From NCBI GenBank assembly GCA_003427395.1, contig BFEA01000287.1, forward strand, positions 760,941 through 803,676: DNA of 42,736 bases, written 5' to 3'. The notes beneath the pieces are model-generated. The model had not been told where the DNA came from, did not search any database, and was given only the letters and a program-made list of their open reading frames with translations. This document shows positions 27,135 through 37,262 of the stretch, in pieces; the first letter of the stretch is position 1; each line of letters starts with the position of its first letter. The DNA is from Chara braunii (lineage: Eukaryota; Streptophyta; Charophyceae; Charales; Characeae). The position numbers and the translations under genes were made by a program.

Positions 27135-27762
27135 CATTCTGGAACGGCTTCTAGGCTCATACAGTATAATCAAAGGAAACTTCCCTAAGTTCCTATTTCC
27201 TTTTGGCCACTCGAGAGGCCACCTCTATCCCGCAAGGAGAAGAAGCCTGCGAGCTCAGAAGGATCAAATGGACCAGCGAAGGAATGTCGTCTCACTCGGC
27301 TACCTTCCTGTCCTCCCCCGCTGAGAGACTCCTCCCCACTCCCGACCTAGAGACTAGCCGCGGACACAGGTTATCCCCGAGGAAGGGTGGCAACCCCCTC
27401 TCCGAAGTCGGACCGAAGTCACACACCCGCGCCCTATGTCCCCCACTAAACCGACCTCTAGTCCTAATTAGCCTATCCGGTACCACGCCTCTACTCGGCC
27501 CACCTCAAGCGTGGAATTACCCGGGCCCTAGGACAAGATCCGCCTATGTATCGAAAATCGCTAGCCTATCTACTCCCTCCCCATTCTCCTCATCGTGAAC
27601 TCTTCGCACTTCGTTCCCTTCTTCCTTTTTTGCCTCCTGCTGCCTCTTTTCTCTCTTGGAATCACTGGAAGATCGGGAAATTAGAAAAAAAAAGGGCGGG
27701 AAGAGCGGAGCTTTAGGAAGAGGCTCTCAGGTGGGGTTGATAAGTATACGTACCTTGGGTCT
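27135..27762 (-). other. Retroelement 5' region, no convincing ORF
   Basis: The stretch lies between the hAT-like insertion and the 5' ORF. The longest minus frame (27486-27292, 64 codons) and the plus frame at 27203-27598 show no recognised motif. It may be untranslated leader or decayed coding sequence of the element. Confidence 0.4.
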
Positions 27763-28302
27763 TCAATACTCGTTATCGTACTCCCAATAGTCCCCCAGTT
27801 CCGAGTCCGAGAAATCGGCTAGACACCGGTCCACCCAGGAGTCGGCCTCCGATCCCTCGTCCAAGGTCCCCCAAGTACCCTCCTCTTCTCGAATGCCCTC
27901 GCTATGACGGCTAGGTGTCTCTCTTTCTCCCCCTAGCTCCAGTACCCGTAGCACCACTCTCCTCTCCCCCAAGCCCCGAAGCGGTCCCGATTGAGAGTCC
28001 CACTCCCTCGTGGGAGTTGCAACCGTCGTCAGCTCCCGTGGGTCGAGAACCAAAGCCCCCAACCCCTCGCAAGACACACTCTCTCTTGCGGGACTTCGCC
28101 CCCGGGTGGGTGCCCTCCACAACCCGTGCGGATCAAGAACACTTGGTGACCCCCTTGGATCCCCAATAGACAACGCTACTGGCCCCTCTCGGACCCCTCT
28201 CCCCTCTCTTCCCCTCTCCCTCTCTCCCCCTTGAGCAGACCCCCTTATATTATTTCCCCAGACTGTTCTTCTCCCTCCCCTTTCGTTGTTCTTCACCCTC
28301 AT
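27763..28302 (-). CDS. First ORF of the large retroelement, uncharacterised
   Basis: 179 codons beginning 65 bases inside the right terminal repeat. The N-terminal half is Arg/Gly-rich. The C-terminal 40 residues are acidic and aromatic ('WVDRCLADFSDSELGDYW'). No known domain is recognised. As the first ORF after the 5' repeat it is placed where gag would normally be, yet gag lies 7 kb further on. Confidence 0.4.
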   Translation of the reverse strand: MRVKNNERGGRRTVWGNNIRGSAQGGERERGREGRGVREGPVALSIGDPRGSPSVLDPHGLWRAPTRGRSPARESVSCEGLGALVLDPRELTTVATPTREWDSQSGPLRGLGERRVVLRVLELGGERETPSRHSEGIREEEGTWGTLDEGSEADSWVDRCLADFSDSELGDYWEYDNEY

Positions 28303-28366
28303 TCAAACCCCTCAGGCAAACTGTGCACCCTCTTAGTTCTTCACCCTCATTCAAACCCTCAAAGAA

Positions 28367-30402
28367 CAAGGACTCGAAACTCCGGACTTGGCCGCTCGCA
28401 GGGCACAGACTTCGAAGCTAAACAGGGAACACAGACTTGGAGCCCCGAACTTGGTCGCTCGCGGGGTATAGATTCAGCGTTCAAAAAAGGGTAAAAGAGA
28501 CAAGGACTCAGAAACTCCGAACTTCAACGCTTGTAGAGTACGGATTCAAAGCTCAAAAAAGTGCAAAGGAGACAAGGACTCAAGACTCCGAACTTCGACG
28601 CTTGTAGAGTACAAGTTCAAAGCTGCAAAAAGAAACAAAAGAGACGAGGACTCAGAACTTCGAACTTCGACGCTTGTAGACTACAGGTTCAGAGCTGCAA
28701 AAAGAAACAAAAGAGACAAGGACTCAGAACTCCGAACCTTTCCGCTTGTAGAGTACATGTTCAGAGCTGCAAAAAAAAAACAAAAAAAAAACAAGGACTC
28801 GACGCCCGTAGAGTACAGATTCAAAGCTCAAAAAGGGAACAAAAGAAACGAGGGATCTGAACTATGAGCTCGGTCGCCCGCAGAGTGAAGGCTCAAAGCT
28901 TCGTAGAAAAGCCTGGGTCGGGTCGCAGTTCGAGGTGGACCTGCCCCAAAGACCCAACTAGATACTTACAACTCCGAGACGAACTTGAAGACGCGACTTG
29001 GCCGAAACCCAGGTTTAAGGTTGAGGTGCTCCTGCCCCCAAGACCCGACCAGATTCCTACTATTCGGAAACGATATCGAAAACGCGGCCCGACCGAACCC
29101 AAGATTGAGGCGCTCCTTCCCCCAAGACCAAACCAGACTGTTGCTATTCAAAAAACGAAATAGGAAACGCGGCCCGACCGAACCACAAATTCAAGATTGA
29201 GGTGCACCTGCCCACAAGTCCCGACTAGATTCTTACTATTCGAAAACGCAAGCAGGTGAAAGAAGTCGAAGGAGCAGCACAGGCTCTCCGCGGAATCCAA
29301 GCTTAATTGTTTCTCTCGCCAATGGAGGCTGCTGTTTCTTCCTCTCTCTCTCTCTTACTCTCTCCTTCCCCTTCCTCTCTCTTTCGATCCCTTTGTCCGT
29401 CTCTTCTTCCTCTCTCTCCCTTCTTCCCTTTTTACATCTCCGGCTTCTCTTCTATCTGGCCAATACGCCTGTTCCTTACCTCGAGCTTGTACGCGGGTAT
29501 GCCCCCCCTGAGGCGTCGCGCCCGAAAGAGCATCGCTTCAAACTAGAGCGAGGGCGTGTCCTCATGCAGGTCCAGTTCAGGTGAAGACTCCCTTTTTCCG
29601 CGGGGGAAAGAGTCTCCGAGCTCGAATGAGGACCCAGAGTGGTGCCGAACGAAGGCCCTATGTGCAAGAGCTGGCGCGACCTCCGTCGGTCGCTTCTGAA
29701 CGAAAGCACCCCCGAGCTTCGAGAGTCAGCCCCGCCTCAAGCTATGGCCGGCCCCGAGAAACAGACGCCCCGGGTGGGAGACGCTTCCGTACTCGAGAGC
29801 TGGAACCACCTCGTATGAGGGCTGGCTTGACTGAACGAGTCACCGAATGCGGGCGCTGCCAGTGCCGAGTGTGTTGTGACAGCGAGCTTCGAGAGGAGCT
29901 AAGACCTCGTGCGAGGGCTGAACGAACGGTCTAGATGTGAGCGTCGGCGAGACCCCCCCCCCCAGGTCTCTTGCTAGTGTCCTGAACAGTAGCACTTCCG
30001 AGCTCGAGCTCTGGCGTCACCCCATCAGAAGGGGAAGACCGGCCCGACTGAACAAATTACTCCGAACGATTGCGTCGGTGACACCTCTCGCGATGCCGCT
30101 GACGCGACGCTTCTTTTGGCTGAACGAGCGATGGTGACGCCTCGTACGATGGCTCGCTTCGACCGAACGTGCGCTCTGATCCCTTCTCTCTCTCCCTCTC
30201 TCTCTCACCCTCCTGGACGCGAAACCCGTGCTGAGCGTAGTAGGAGCCCACGAGCACTCCGTGCGTCTGCGTGCGCCTCCCCCCGCTGCACGTCGCCTCC
30301 CTCTCTTATCCTCGCTTTTCGCCCCTTCCTCCCGAGATCGATCCATCACCCCCTGCCTCTTCACCAATCGCATTCGTGGACTTGTCGTGGAGGCCCAGAG
30401 TT
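28367..30402 (-). repeat. Right long terminal direct repeat of the large retroelement (5' end of element)
   Basis: This is the partner of 13670-15836, with the same order: array I (28367-28860), array II (28951-29260), a CT-rich tract (29337-29430), a GC-richer part, and the 'LWASTTSPRMR' coding remnant near 30400. It starts exactly at an array-unit boundary ('caaggactc') and is joined on its left to two copies of 'cttcaccctcattcaaaccc' (about 28290 and 28340). No primer-binding site is recognisable there. Confidence 0.75.
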
Positions 30403-31990
30403 TGAAATTTTCGGCTCTCCCCGCCAATTTTTTTTGAAATTTTCGTCTTCCCTCCTTCCTTGTTGACGGTTGCTAGCAGTACAACAGTTCTTGGTTCCCC
30501 GCTTTCAAAGCTCTGCGAATTTGATCTTCGGACATGCTGCCCCCCTTCTCTCCTTTGTTAATCCTTCGTGCTTACTTGGCTCCCAATCACATCCCGTCTC
30601 GGTACCTTTTTGAGGATTGGTGAGGGGCGGAACATTCTTCTTTCCTCCCGCCTTCAAGATCGTTTCCTAACTGCCCGGCCAGCTCTCGGACCCTCTTCCG
30701 ACGGTTTCCCGACCTTACTTGGCGCTTCGTCTCCCATCGGTCTCCTCGCGCCAGGGCCATCCGTACGCACCTGCCTTCACACCCAAACCTCGTGTCGGTT
30801 TCCAAATTCCCTGCCGGACCGCTTCCTCCCGCGTTGATCGATGAGTCCCCCTCCCCCCCCAAAATTATTCTCTGTTCTTCCTCTTTTCTGACTGACCCGG
30901 CACCTCGTTCAACCTTTCGTTCTTCGCGACAGTCGCTCATCTTGGTCATGCTGGCCTCACTGCACCCTCATGATGGATTCACTGCTGCTGCCAGCGCTCG
31001 TGCTCAGAAAGTTTATGCTCCCCCCTTCTTGCGTCTACTCTACTCAGGTTGGTAGATCATTTAAGGACCTTCCCGTGCCCATCGCTCTTTCCTTGCCCCG
31101 ACTGTTGATGGTCTCACTCCCCCAAGCATTCCCCTGGACCCCAACCCTCTATTTCTGTTCGTCCCGTACGACGCCGGCTCACTTGGTGCCCGGAGGGAGC
31201 CTTCGCCTGCGAGCCCCCTTTCCCTTCCCTTCAAGTTGCCCACTTGCAGCGCCAAACCCACAGAACCGTAGCCACCGGGATCTGCTCGTCCCCGGGGTTG
31301 CTGACAGACCAGCAAGCGTCCAGGGGGCGATCGAGTGTGGCAGTCGTTCCGACTTCCGGGCCTAACATTTCCCCTAGGGAAGCAATCCGCCTAGTGTCTT
31401 CTGCCCAGGACCCCCGAATCCGCTACCCCGAACCTTCCTGTTTCCTTCCGAACTTTTCCTTCCCTTCTATACTTTTCGCCATTTCGAATTCGTAACCGTC
31501 GCTTCTGACTGGTCATCGCAGCAACTTATCGGTTTGAAGTCGGCCTCCAATATTTATCCAGCTCGTATAGGCGCTCTGTCCACCCCTCCTCTCTTGCTGC
31601 GGAGGCTGGCTCCCTTCTTAGAGAAGTAATGCGTCCACCAGGTGGTCAGAGATGGTGGGGCCCGAAAGCAGCTCCCGCGATCGCGTTGGCCCTCGTTCTT
31701 CTTTCTGCCTCGGCCCTTTTTACCCTGGCAAGCCCCCTTTCAATCAGAGCAAGGCCATTATGATGCACATCGACCGCCCCGCCTCTTCAGTTCTTGACAC
31801 CGAAACTCCCATCTTTCATGATCCGCCACAGACCGCTTGCGACCAAGGTATTGACCGTCACCCCAGTCAATCGAAAGGTTAGCATGAAGACCCGGACGCC
31901 CAGGGTCATCCACAAACACCAAGTCCACACGCATGCATACGTCAAACCCAAGCAAAACATTCAAAAAAAGGGGAAAAAATGATATTCATT
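30403..31990. other. C-rich stretch without a recognised feature
   Basis: 1.6 kb outside the right terminal repeat. Composition keeps several frames open on both strands, but none has a recognisable domain. It could be the untranslated or terminal part of the next minus-strand element (ORF at 31991-32563); nothing in the sequence settles this. Confidence 0.4.
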
Positions 31991-32563
31991 TCAAAGAAAA
32001 AAACCTTCGGCTGGTAGACAGCCGCCCGACACTGGGACCGCAGCAGGTCGAGGGTTACGAGGACGGGGGACAGTTAGTTGGGACTGTTTGAGGCTGACTA
32101 TCTCAACCTGCAGCTCTTGGTTCCGCTGCTCCAGGGCTGTCACACGGGACTCAAGGTCTTCCAAGGTCCGCAGTTGAACCAAGGCTGCTACGGCAGCAGC
32201 TATCTTCTCTTGAAATCAGTCATCATTCGATTTCGGAACCGCAAGGAGGGCCACCTGTTCATAAATACTTGTGACTCTAGCTGCTGCCTCTGCCTCCCTC
32301 TCTCTATGTATCTCGTCCTCGTACAGTTTCTGAACGAAAGGTTTCTCGTTCTTGGCCGCTGCGTCCAATATGGTTTTCCACTGCTCGGACGTGATGTCTG
32401 CCATGCCGGAGGATAGGGTGTCAGTAGATCTCTCAAGAGGGGTCCGCACTTTGCACACTTTTGGACGAACGCTCCTCTTACCCTTCCTCACTCTTTCAAA
32501 AAGAACACCTCTCTCCTTTCTCTCTCTTTCCGCTTTTTGCGCACGCGTCTCAATACCGGACAT
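31991..32563 (-). pseudogene. Gag-like coiled-coil ORF with one in-frame TGA
   Basis: The start chosen is the ATG at 32563 ('MSGIETRAQKAERERKERG'); the open frame upstream has no ATG. One TGA (about 32216-32218) interrupts the register, and the continuation 'LRTLEDLESRVTALEQRN' followed by 'QELQVEIVSLKQSQ' is a clear heptad coiled coil. The middle has 'SEQWKTILDAAAKNEKPF'. A basic lead, helical middle and coiled coil fit the N-terminal part of a retrotransposon gag, and the primer-binding site at 33878-33889 lies upstream on the same strand. No knuckle or pol follows, so this is a truncated element. Confidence 0.5.
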
Positions 32564-32599
32564 AGAAAGTTCAGATAAAAGAAACAAACAGTAAATCAC

Positions 32600-33455
32600 A
32601 AAGAGTAGAAGGTAGAACTCCTAGCCGAAGCGGCAATTCATTTGGACTTAGAGAATGACACGCAGCAGAATAAAAAAAAAAAAAAAAAAAAAAAAAACGG
32701 AAGAGAGGACTGACTTATCGAACGGGCCCGGTCATATTAGTTGGAGATCCCCTCTTGTCTAACCTGACAAGGTACATGTACCACAATAAATCAGCCGAAG
32801 AACACTAACTGCAACAATGGAGATTTCGAGGGGTGCAGACGGTCGCCGAGCCAAACGCGGGGCAGTATGTGATAACATGCAGTAAGACCAGTCAAGATCC
32901 CCTTGAAAGGAATGCCTGTGCTAGCCGTATGTCCCCCAAATTCAGCACATCAAAGAGATGCATTGACGGCAACATATTTGGGCCCTAAAGGTCCTGTCCC
33001 GTTGGGCCTGGTCCCACTGAGTCCCGAAGGTCCCAAGTAGGTCGTGGACCAGGACCAACGAAATAGGTGTACCACGTCAGTCCCAAACGGCCTCTACCGT
33101 ACTGAAAAGGAAAAGACAACTTTCAGCAAGAACTTACCCCTACAGCCGTTCAAAAATGAAAAGACAATGCACTGTAGAAAGATATGTCACTGAGAACAAG
33201 ATATTTCATCCATCCATTCATCAGGTGAGAAAGCAATCCACATGCTCACACACACAACCAAGACCGCAGAGGAGAGGAAGAGAGCCCAGCACACCCCAAC
33301 AGGCCATGAAGCACCAAGCAACCTCCCACGGGCTAACCAGGTCACATGATACTTACCTGTGAGGCCCTACCTCCAAAGATGGATAACGACTCACCCCGCT
33401 CTCTCATAAGTCCTCCTGACCCCTAGCTACCACTACACGAAGTGTCCTACTATGA
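32600..33455. other. Leader-like stretch, no gene
   Basis: Includes a 27-base A run (32671-32697). No ORF is supported. It lies between the gag-like ORF and the primer-binding site, so it may be the untranslated leader of that element. Confidence 0.4.
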
Positions 33456-33778
33456 CTAAGAGGGCCTCCCTACACCCCTGTTGCAACGNCGGATCCCCCG
33501 CCGATGTCTGAAGACCAAAGTAGCAACTTGCAGCTCTTCGATGCAGATATGGCAGCCTCCGATCAAGTCTCCCTCTTGAGGGGAATCCCAAAAGTCACTC
33601 AATGTCGATTCCAGGTGCGAGTACCTCTCACTCTCTACTCCCTCTCGCTTACTCCAATCAGCCTCCTTTGTGTCTCGCCACCCCATCCAATCACTCAAGC
33701 AACCTGGTCAGGTCTGATGTCGACCCTACATGACCTAACCAGGTGGGGGCAGTATCCACATACCTCACTGCCCCTCTT

Positions 33779-33850
33779 AACCCTAACTTCCCAACCCTAA
33801 TCCGAGATTAGGTTAGCCCTAACCTAATTCGGAATTAGGTTTAGGGTGAC
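33779..33850. repeat. Telomere-like palindrome cluster
   Basis: Two perfect adjacent palindromes, CCTAATC-cga-GATTAGG (33796-33812) and CCTAATTC-g-GAATTAGG (33823-33839), are enclosed by AACCCTAA on the left and TTTAGGGT on the right. The words resemble plant-type (TTTAGGG) or TTAGGG telomere repeats, but the arrangement is a hairpin, not an array. It sits just inside the primer-binding site. Confidence 0.75.
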
Positions 33851-33877
33851 TAACACCTCTCGCCCGCAAGTAAGTCC

Positions 33878-33889
33878 GCTCCGATACCA
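33878..33889 (-). other. Retrotransposon primer-binding site (initiator Met-tRNA)
   Basis: The minus strand reads TGGTATCGGAGC, 11 of 12 matches to the 3' end complement of plant initiator Met-tRNA (TGGTATCAGAGC). It is preceded by two bases and by an LTR-like end '..GGATCGTAACA'. This marks the 5' LTR end of a minus-strand LTR element. Confidence 0.65.
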
Positions 33890-33891
33890 AT

Positions 33892-34740
33892 TGTTACGAT
33901 CCTGGTCATTCCCAAAGTGGAAATTCACAATGAAAGACAATGCCACCCAATTGCAAAAGAAATGAAAGCACTTGCAAAGAGATAGAGACCAGAGGAGAGA
34001 GAAAGAAGAAGAAGAAGAAGAAGAAGAAGTACACCAGCAAGACCAATGACAATTCCCCCCTTCTCTCTCCACCTTCGTCCTCCTCCTTCACTTGGAGGTA
34101 TCCAGAAGAATCCGGTCCAAGTGGGACACATGGGAAATCTGCAACTGCGCAGCATCCAGGCCATTGGCTACCGATTGATCCGGGCCGTCGACCCCCAGAG
34201 ACCAGAGGTTGGTCAACGTGAGTCAGCGCTATAAAGGTGACCCAGCCCCTGCTTGGAGATCATTCTGCCTTGCGCTGGCTCGATGCTGATGCGTAACGCA
34301 AGGCTGCTGGAGCAGTATGCTCGCGCCAGATGCTGGTAGTGGGCGCCAACCTTGACGGAGATTATGCTGTCGCGGCCATAGCCACGTAGATTTAGACACT
34401 GATAGGAGCGTGGACGGGAAGGAGGAGGAGGATCTGGCCTGTGAGATTGGTGTGTGAGATGATGGGAAGCTTACCTGGACTTACCTGTGACATCGTCTGT
34501 GAGGTGCTGCTCGTCTCCAAGAAGAAGATCTGCGCCATCCTCCCTGTTGCGGCTGACGTGGATGGAGAATGGGCACCCTGTGGTGACCTGTTCATGGTAT
34601 ACGTCAGAGATCGTCAGAGGAGAACTGCATTGCTGACGCGGTAGGAGAGGGAGATGCCCGAGGAGGAAGTGGGCTTGAGAAGGCGGGACTATTGCTTTAT
34701 TGATTCCCGTGGGAACTCCCACCCCCCCCCTTCCTCTTTG
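33892..34740 (-). repeat. Probable LTR (outer end not located)
   Basis: On the minus strand, sequence ending '..CGTAACA' abuts the primer-binding site, as expected for an LTR 3' terminus ending in CA. The outer TG end was not found and the right limit given is a guess. The interval contains a (GAA)n tract at 34003-34029. No ORF is supported, and no second copy lies in the window. Confidence 0.4.
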
Positions 34741-34894
34741 TCTCTTCTCCTCCTTCTCTCACTCTCTTCTCTGAAGTTCGATACACTGGGAGAATGCATG
34801 CCTTTCGGGCATGGACACATGAGCAACTTCTGGAGACATTATTACTGCGCTGAGTATCACGACATTCATGAGCTTCTCATCTCAGTCATCTCTC

Positions 34895-34896
<2 letters not shown>

Positions 34897-34938
<42 letters not shown>
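34897..34938. repeat. Poly(T) run, A-tail of the U2 copy
   Basis: 42 consecutive T on the plus strand, that is, poly(A) on the minus strand directly after the U2-like sequence. Confidence 0.9.
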
Positions 34939-34940
<2 letters not shown>

Positions 34941-34946
<6 letters not shown>

Positions 34947-35076
34947 AAGGGGCCCAGTGCAGACCCCCAAAAACTTTAATGTAATATCATGTCGTCCGAT
35001 GCACCACAGATCAGATTATTAAACTGATCTACAAAAACTACACTTGATCTTAGCAAAAGGGCGAAGAAAGGTGTAT
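34941..35076 (-). pseudogene. U2 snRNA pseudocopy with poly(A) tail
   Basis: The minus strand starts ATACACCTTTCTTCGCCCTT and continues TTGCTAAGATCAAGTGTAGT, then ATCAGTTTAATAATCTGAT, then 'catcggacgacatgatatta' and an Sm-like 'aagtttttgg'. These are in the order of U2 snRNA stem I, the branch-site-recognition region, stem II and the Sm site. Differences suggest it is not functional: a G is missing from CTTTTGGC, GTAGTA is GTAGTT, and the following loop is rewritten. The 3' stem-loops are shortened. A 42-base A tail follows and no plant-type USE or TATA precedes it, so a retroposed copy or a U2-derived SINE is likely. Confidence 0.85.
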
Positions 35077-35960
35077 TCATGAATCATGACTCTTTTTAAG
35101 TTTTTTTTTAAATTATTATTATTTTTTTTAATAAGAACCGCGAAGGCCCCTTCTATTCTGGGGGCCGTCACTCTGGTTGCTTATCACTGGCAAGCGTGAG
35201 TTAAAGAAAGAGAAGGTAAAGAAGAGTGGACAGCCTTGCCCTTGTGGTACTAGCCGCGCACAAGGGAGGGAATTCCCCTGAGCACCCCTCCCCTCAAACC
35301 CTGGCCTTTCTTCGGGGTCTTTCCTGCTGGCCGGGAAGCTTACCGGCAACACCCAGTCACGCAACAGGGGGTCCCAAGAAAGGCGAGGCGTGGGAAGGGG
35401 GGGGTGTTCCTGTGAATCTCACAGAACTCATAGTCCAGGTCCCGTGTCTCCCAAGATCCATATCTCACATTCCTATATACTATACCTCACAAATTTGTGT
35501 CATTGTTTCTGTACGACGTATAGTTCCTAGTTTGTATGCCTTGTCCTCTGCACCTCGCAGCATCCAGCGTCTATTTACCACCAGTCCCTGTATGTATAGA
35601 CTCCCTCTGTACACACTTTCCCCCATACACGTCTTCCATAATGAATTTCTTTTTGTTTTTTTTGTGGACTTGTACTTTTTTTCTCTGCTGTTCTTTGGCC
35701 TTGTTACTGTTAAAAAAAACAAGAAAAAAAAAAAAAAAGGTTTGCTGTCTTTTTCTCACCGCCTTGAGCTGTTTGTCTGCCCACCCATCTTTCTCGTGCC
35801 CTCTAGCCTCTGTCTCTTTCTTGACTCACCGCCTTTACCTTCGCTGCGTTGTGCTGTTTCTCTGCCCACACGCCTCCCCCCTGCCCTCCAGCCTATGTCC
35901 CTTCTTGCCGCTTGTTGTCCTTGCCCTGTCGCCTCCTGCCCTTGGCCTCATTGTTGTTTG

Positions 35961-35964
<4 letters not shown>

Positions 35965-36053
<89 letters not shown>
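35965..36053. repeat. (CT)n-(CA)n compound microsatellite
   Basis: About 37 uninterrupted CT units followed by about eight CA units. Confidence 0.97.
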
Positions 36054-36223
36054 ACCGTCAATTTGAGCTCCTGCCATGATGTGTCAATGAGGTCTGTGAT
36101 ACATTTGCACATTGGTATGCCGGGTTGGTCTCCTGTTCTGTCGCTTGTAGCCTTGCGATGAGCTATTTGGGAAAAGGTCTGCTGGTCTGACGCTTGATCG
36201 CTGGGTTTTTGTTTTTCAAATAC

Positions 36224-36228
<5 letters not shown>

Positions 36229-36294
<66 letters not shown>
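36229..36294. repeat. (CA)n microsatellite
   Basis: About 33 uninterrupted CA units. Confidence 0.97.
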
Positions 36295-37055
36295 TGCTAG
36301 TCTCCGGAGGGCCTTGTAAAAAAAAACTGTGTGAAGGTTTGCATGTTTAGACCACCAGTATGTCTGACCCCTCCTTTCTTTGCTGCACTGTGCTGCCCGG
36401 CCTTGAAAAACGAACCATCGTGCCTGGCGCTGCCAGCCTTTTCCCTCCGTTAGCCACGACCCACATCGCTGATCCATGTATTGGAACCAGGTTACTAGGA
36501 CTCAGATCTTTCGTTTAAGAGGGTCTATTTATGAATGGCTCGTCGGACAAAAATGATGCTCCTGTGGCCATGAGCGTGTACAGCACAGCACAACCCTGAC
36601 GTGTATGTGTGCCTCCTGCGGCCATGAGCGTGGTCATCATGCAACGGGGAAAAAGTGGTCGTCATGCAAAGGAGTTGGTATACAGGAGGCCTTATTTTCC
36701 TCCCCATTGACTCGCACCTCTACGAATATCCACACCTCAATGATTTCTTTGTTTTTTCCCCTTTTCTAAGTTTTCGACCCTTGGTAAGGAAGTGGGTGAA
36801 GAACCGGGCGGGTACTTCGGGTAGTCTCCAGCCTCCAGGTACTCGTGACGACTCGCCAGAGGCATAGATTAACTATTGTAGTATTCGCCGTCGTGTCGAA
36901 TGCTTGCTGGTGATAACCAACCAGCCGCACTGGTGGCCTCCAGGATAGACAGGGCGGGGTTGTGTTATTAGAACAATTTCAAAAAAAAGAAAAAAAGGAA
37001 AAAGGAAAAGAGTGGTGGCCATTTATTTAAAAAGCGTATTACCCTTTGCAAGAAG

Positions 37056-37262
37056 TTAAACCACCAGTACTTGGCCCAGCTATCGCAGCCGAGCCTGGAA
37101 GTGCCCTGCGTGCCGTTTCCCGCCGAAGCGCCAATTCGATTTTGGTTTTCGGAAAGGCTGGCGGCGCCAGCCTTCCAGGTCCGGTTGCCCGAAGTGCGAA
37201 CTTCGCGTAGCGTTAACGCTAAGGCCCGCGGCCGATATATGGGCCAAGTACTGGTGGTTTAA
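37056..37262. mobile_element. TTAA-flanked palindromic MITE
   Basis: ACCACCAGTACTTGGCCCA (37060-37078) is repeated exactly in inverted orientation at 37240-37258. Pairing continues inward with a few mismatches. Both ends are bordered by TTAA (37056-37059 and 37259-37262). The core has more symmetry: CCTGGAAG against CTTCCAGG, GGCTGGC-ggc-GCCAGCC, and TAGCGTTAACGCTA. At 199 bp with no coding capacity it is a MITE. TTAA duplication is the hallmark of piggyBac-type transposition, although piggyBac ends usually start CCC. Confidence 0.85.

Larger units (their letters stand above)
13670..30402 (-). mobile_element. Large Ty3/gypsy-like retroelement with terminal direct repeats and accessory ORFs
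   Basis: The element is 16.7 kb as assembled, about 1.2 kb of it a hAT-like insertion with a gap and an adapter artefact. In element direction: right repeat, 5' ORF (28302-27763), duplicated accessory modules (26040-21584), gag region (21485-18679), protease (18671-17688), RT-RNase H (17724-15837), left repeat. RT and RNase H are Ty3/gypsy type. No integrase, tyrosine recombinase or chromodomain was found. No tRNA primer site is evident next to the right repeat. Because an assembly junction lies in pol, the two ends may come from different copies. Confidence 0.65.
35077..37055. other. Gene-free stretch with microsatellites
   Basis: Holds T-rich and A-rich runs, a (CT)n tract at 35965-36038 continuing into (CA)n to 36053, and (CA)n at 36229-36294. 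The long plus-strand frame at 35226-36161 is open only because of the CT repeat and low-complexity sequence around it. No gene is supported. Confidence 0.6.

Noticed and set aside
26029-27188. Long ORFs spanning the N run
   Set aside because: They consist of unknown bases and GC-rich transposon ends; no coding evidence.
35226-36161. 311-codon plus-strand ORF
   Set aside because: It is open through a (CT)n microsatellite and low-complexity flanks, with no conserved motif.
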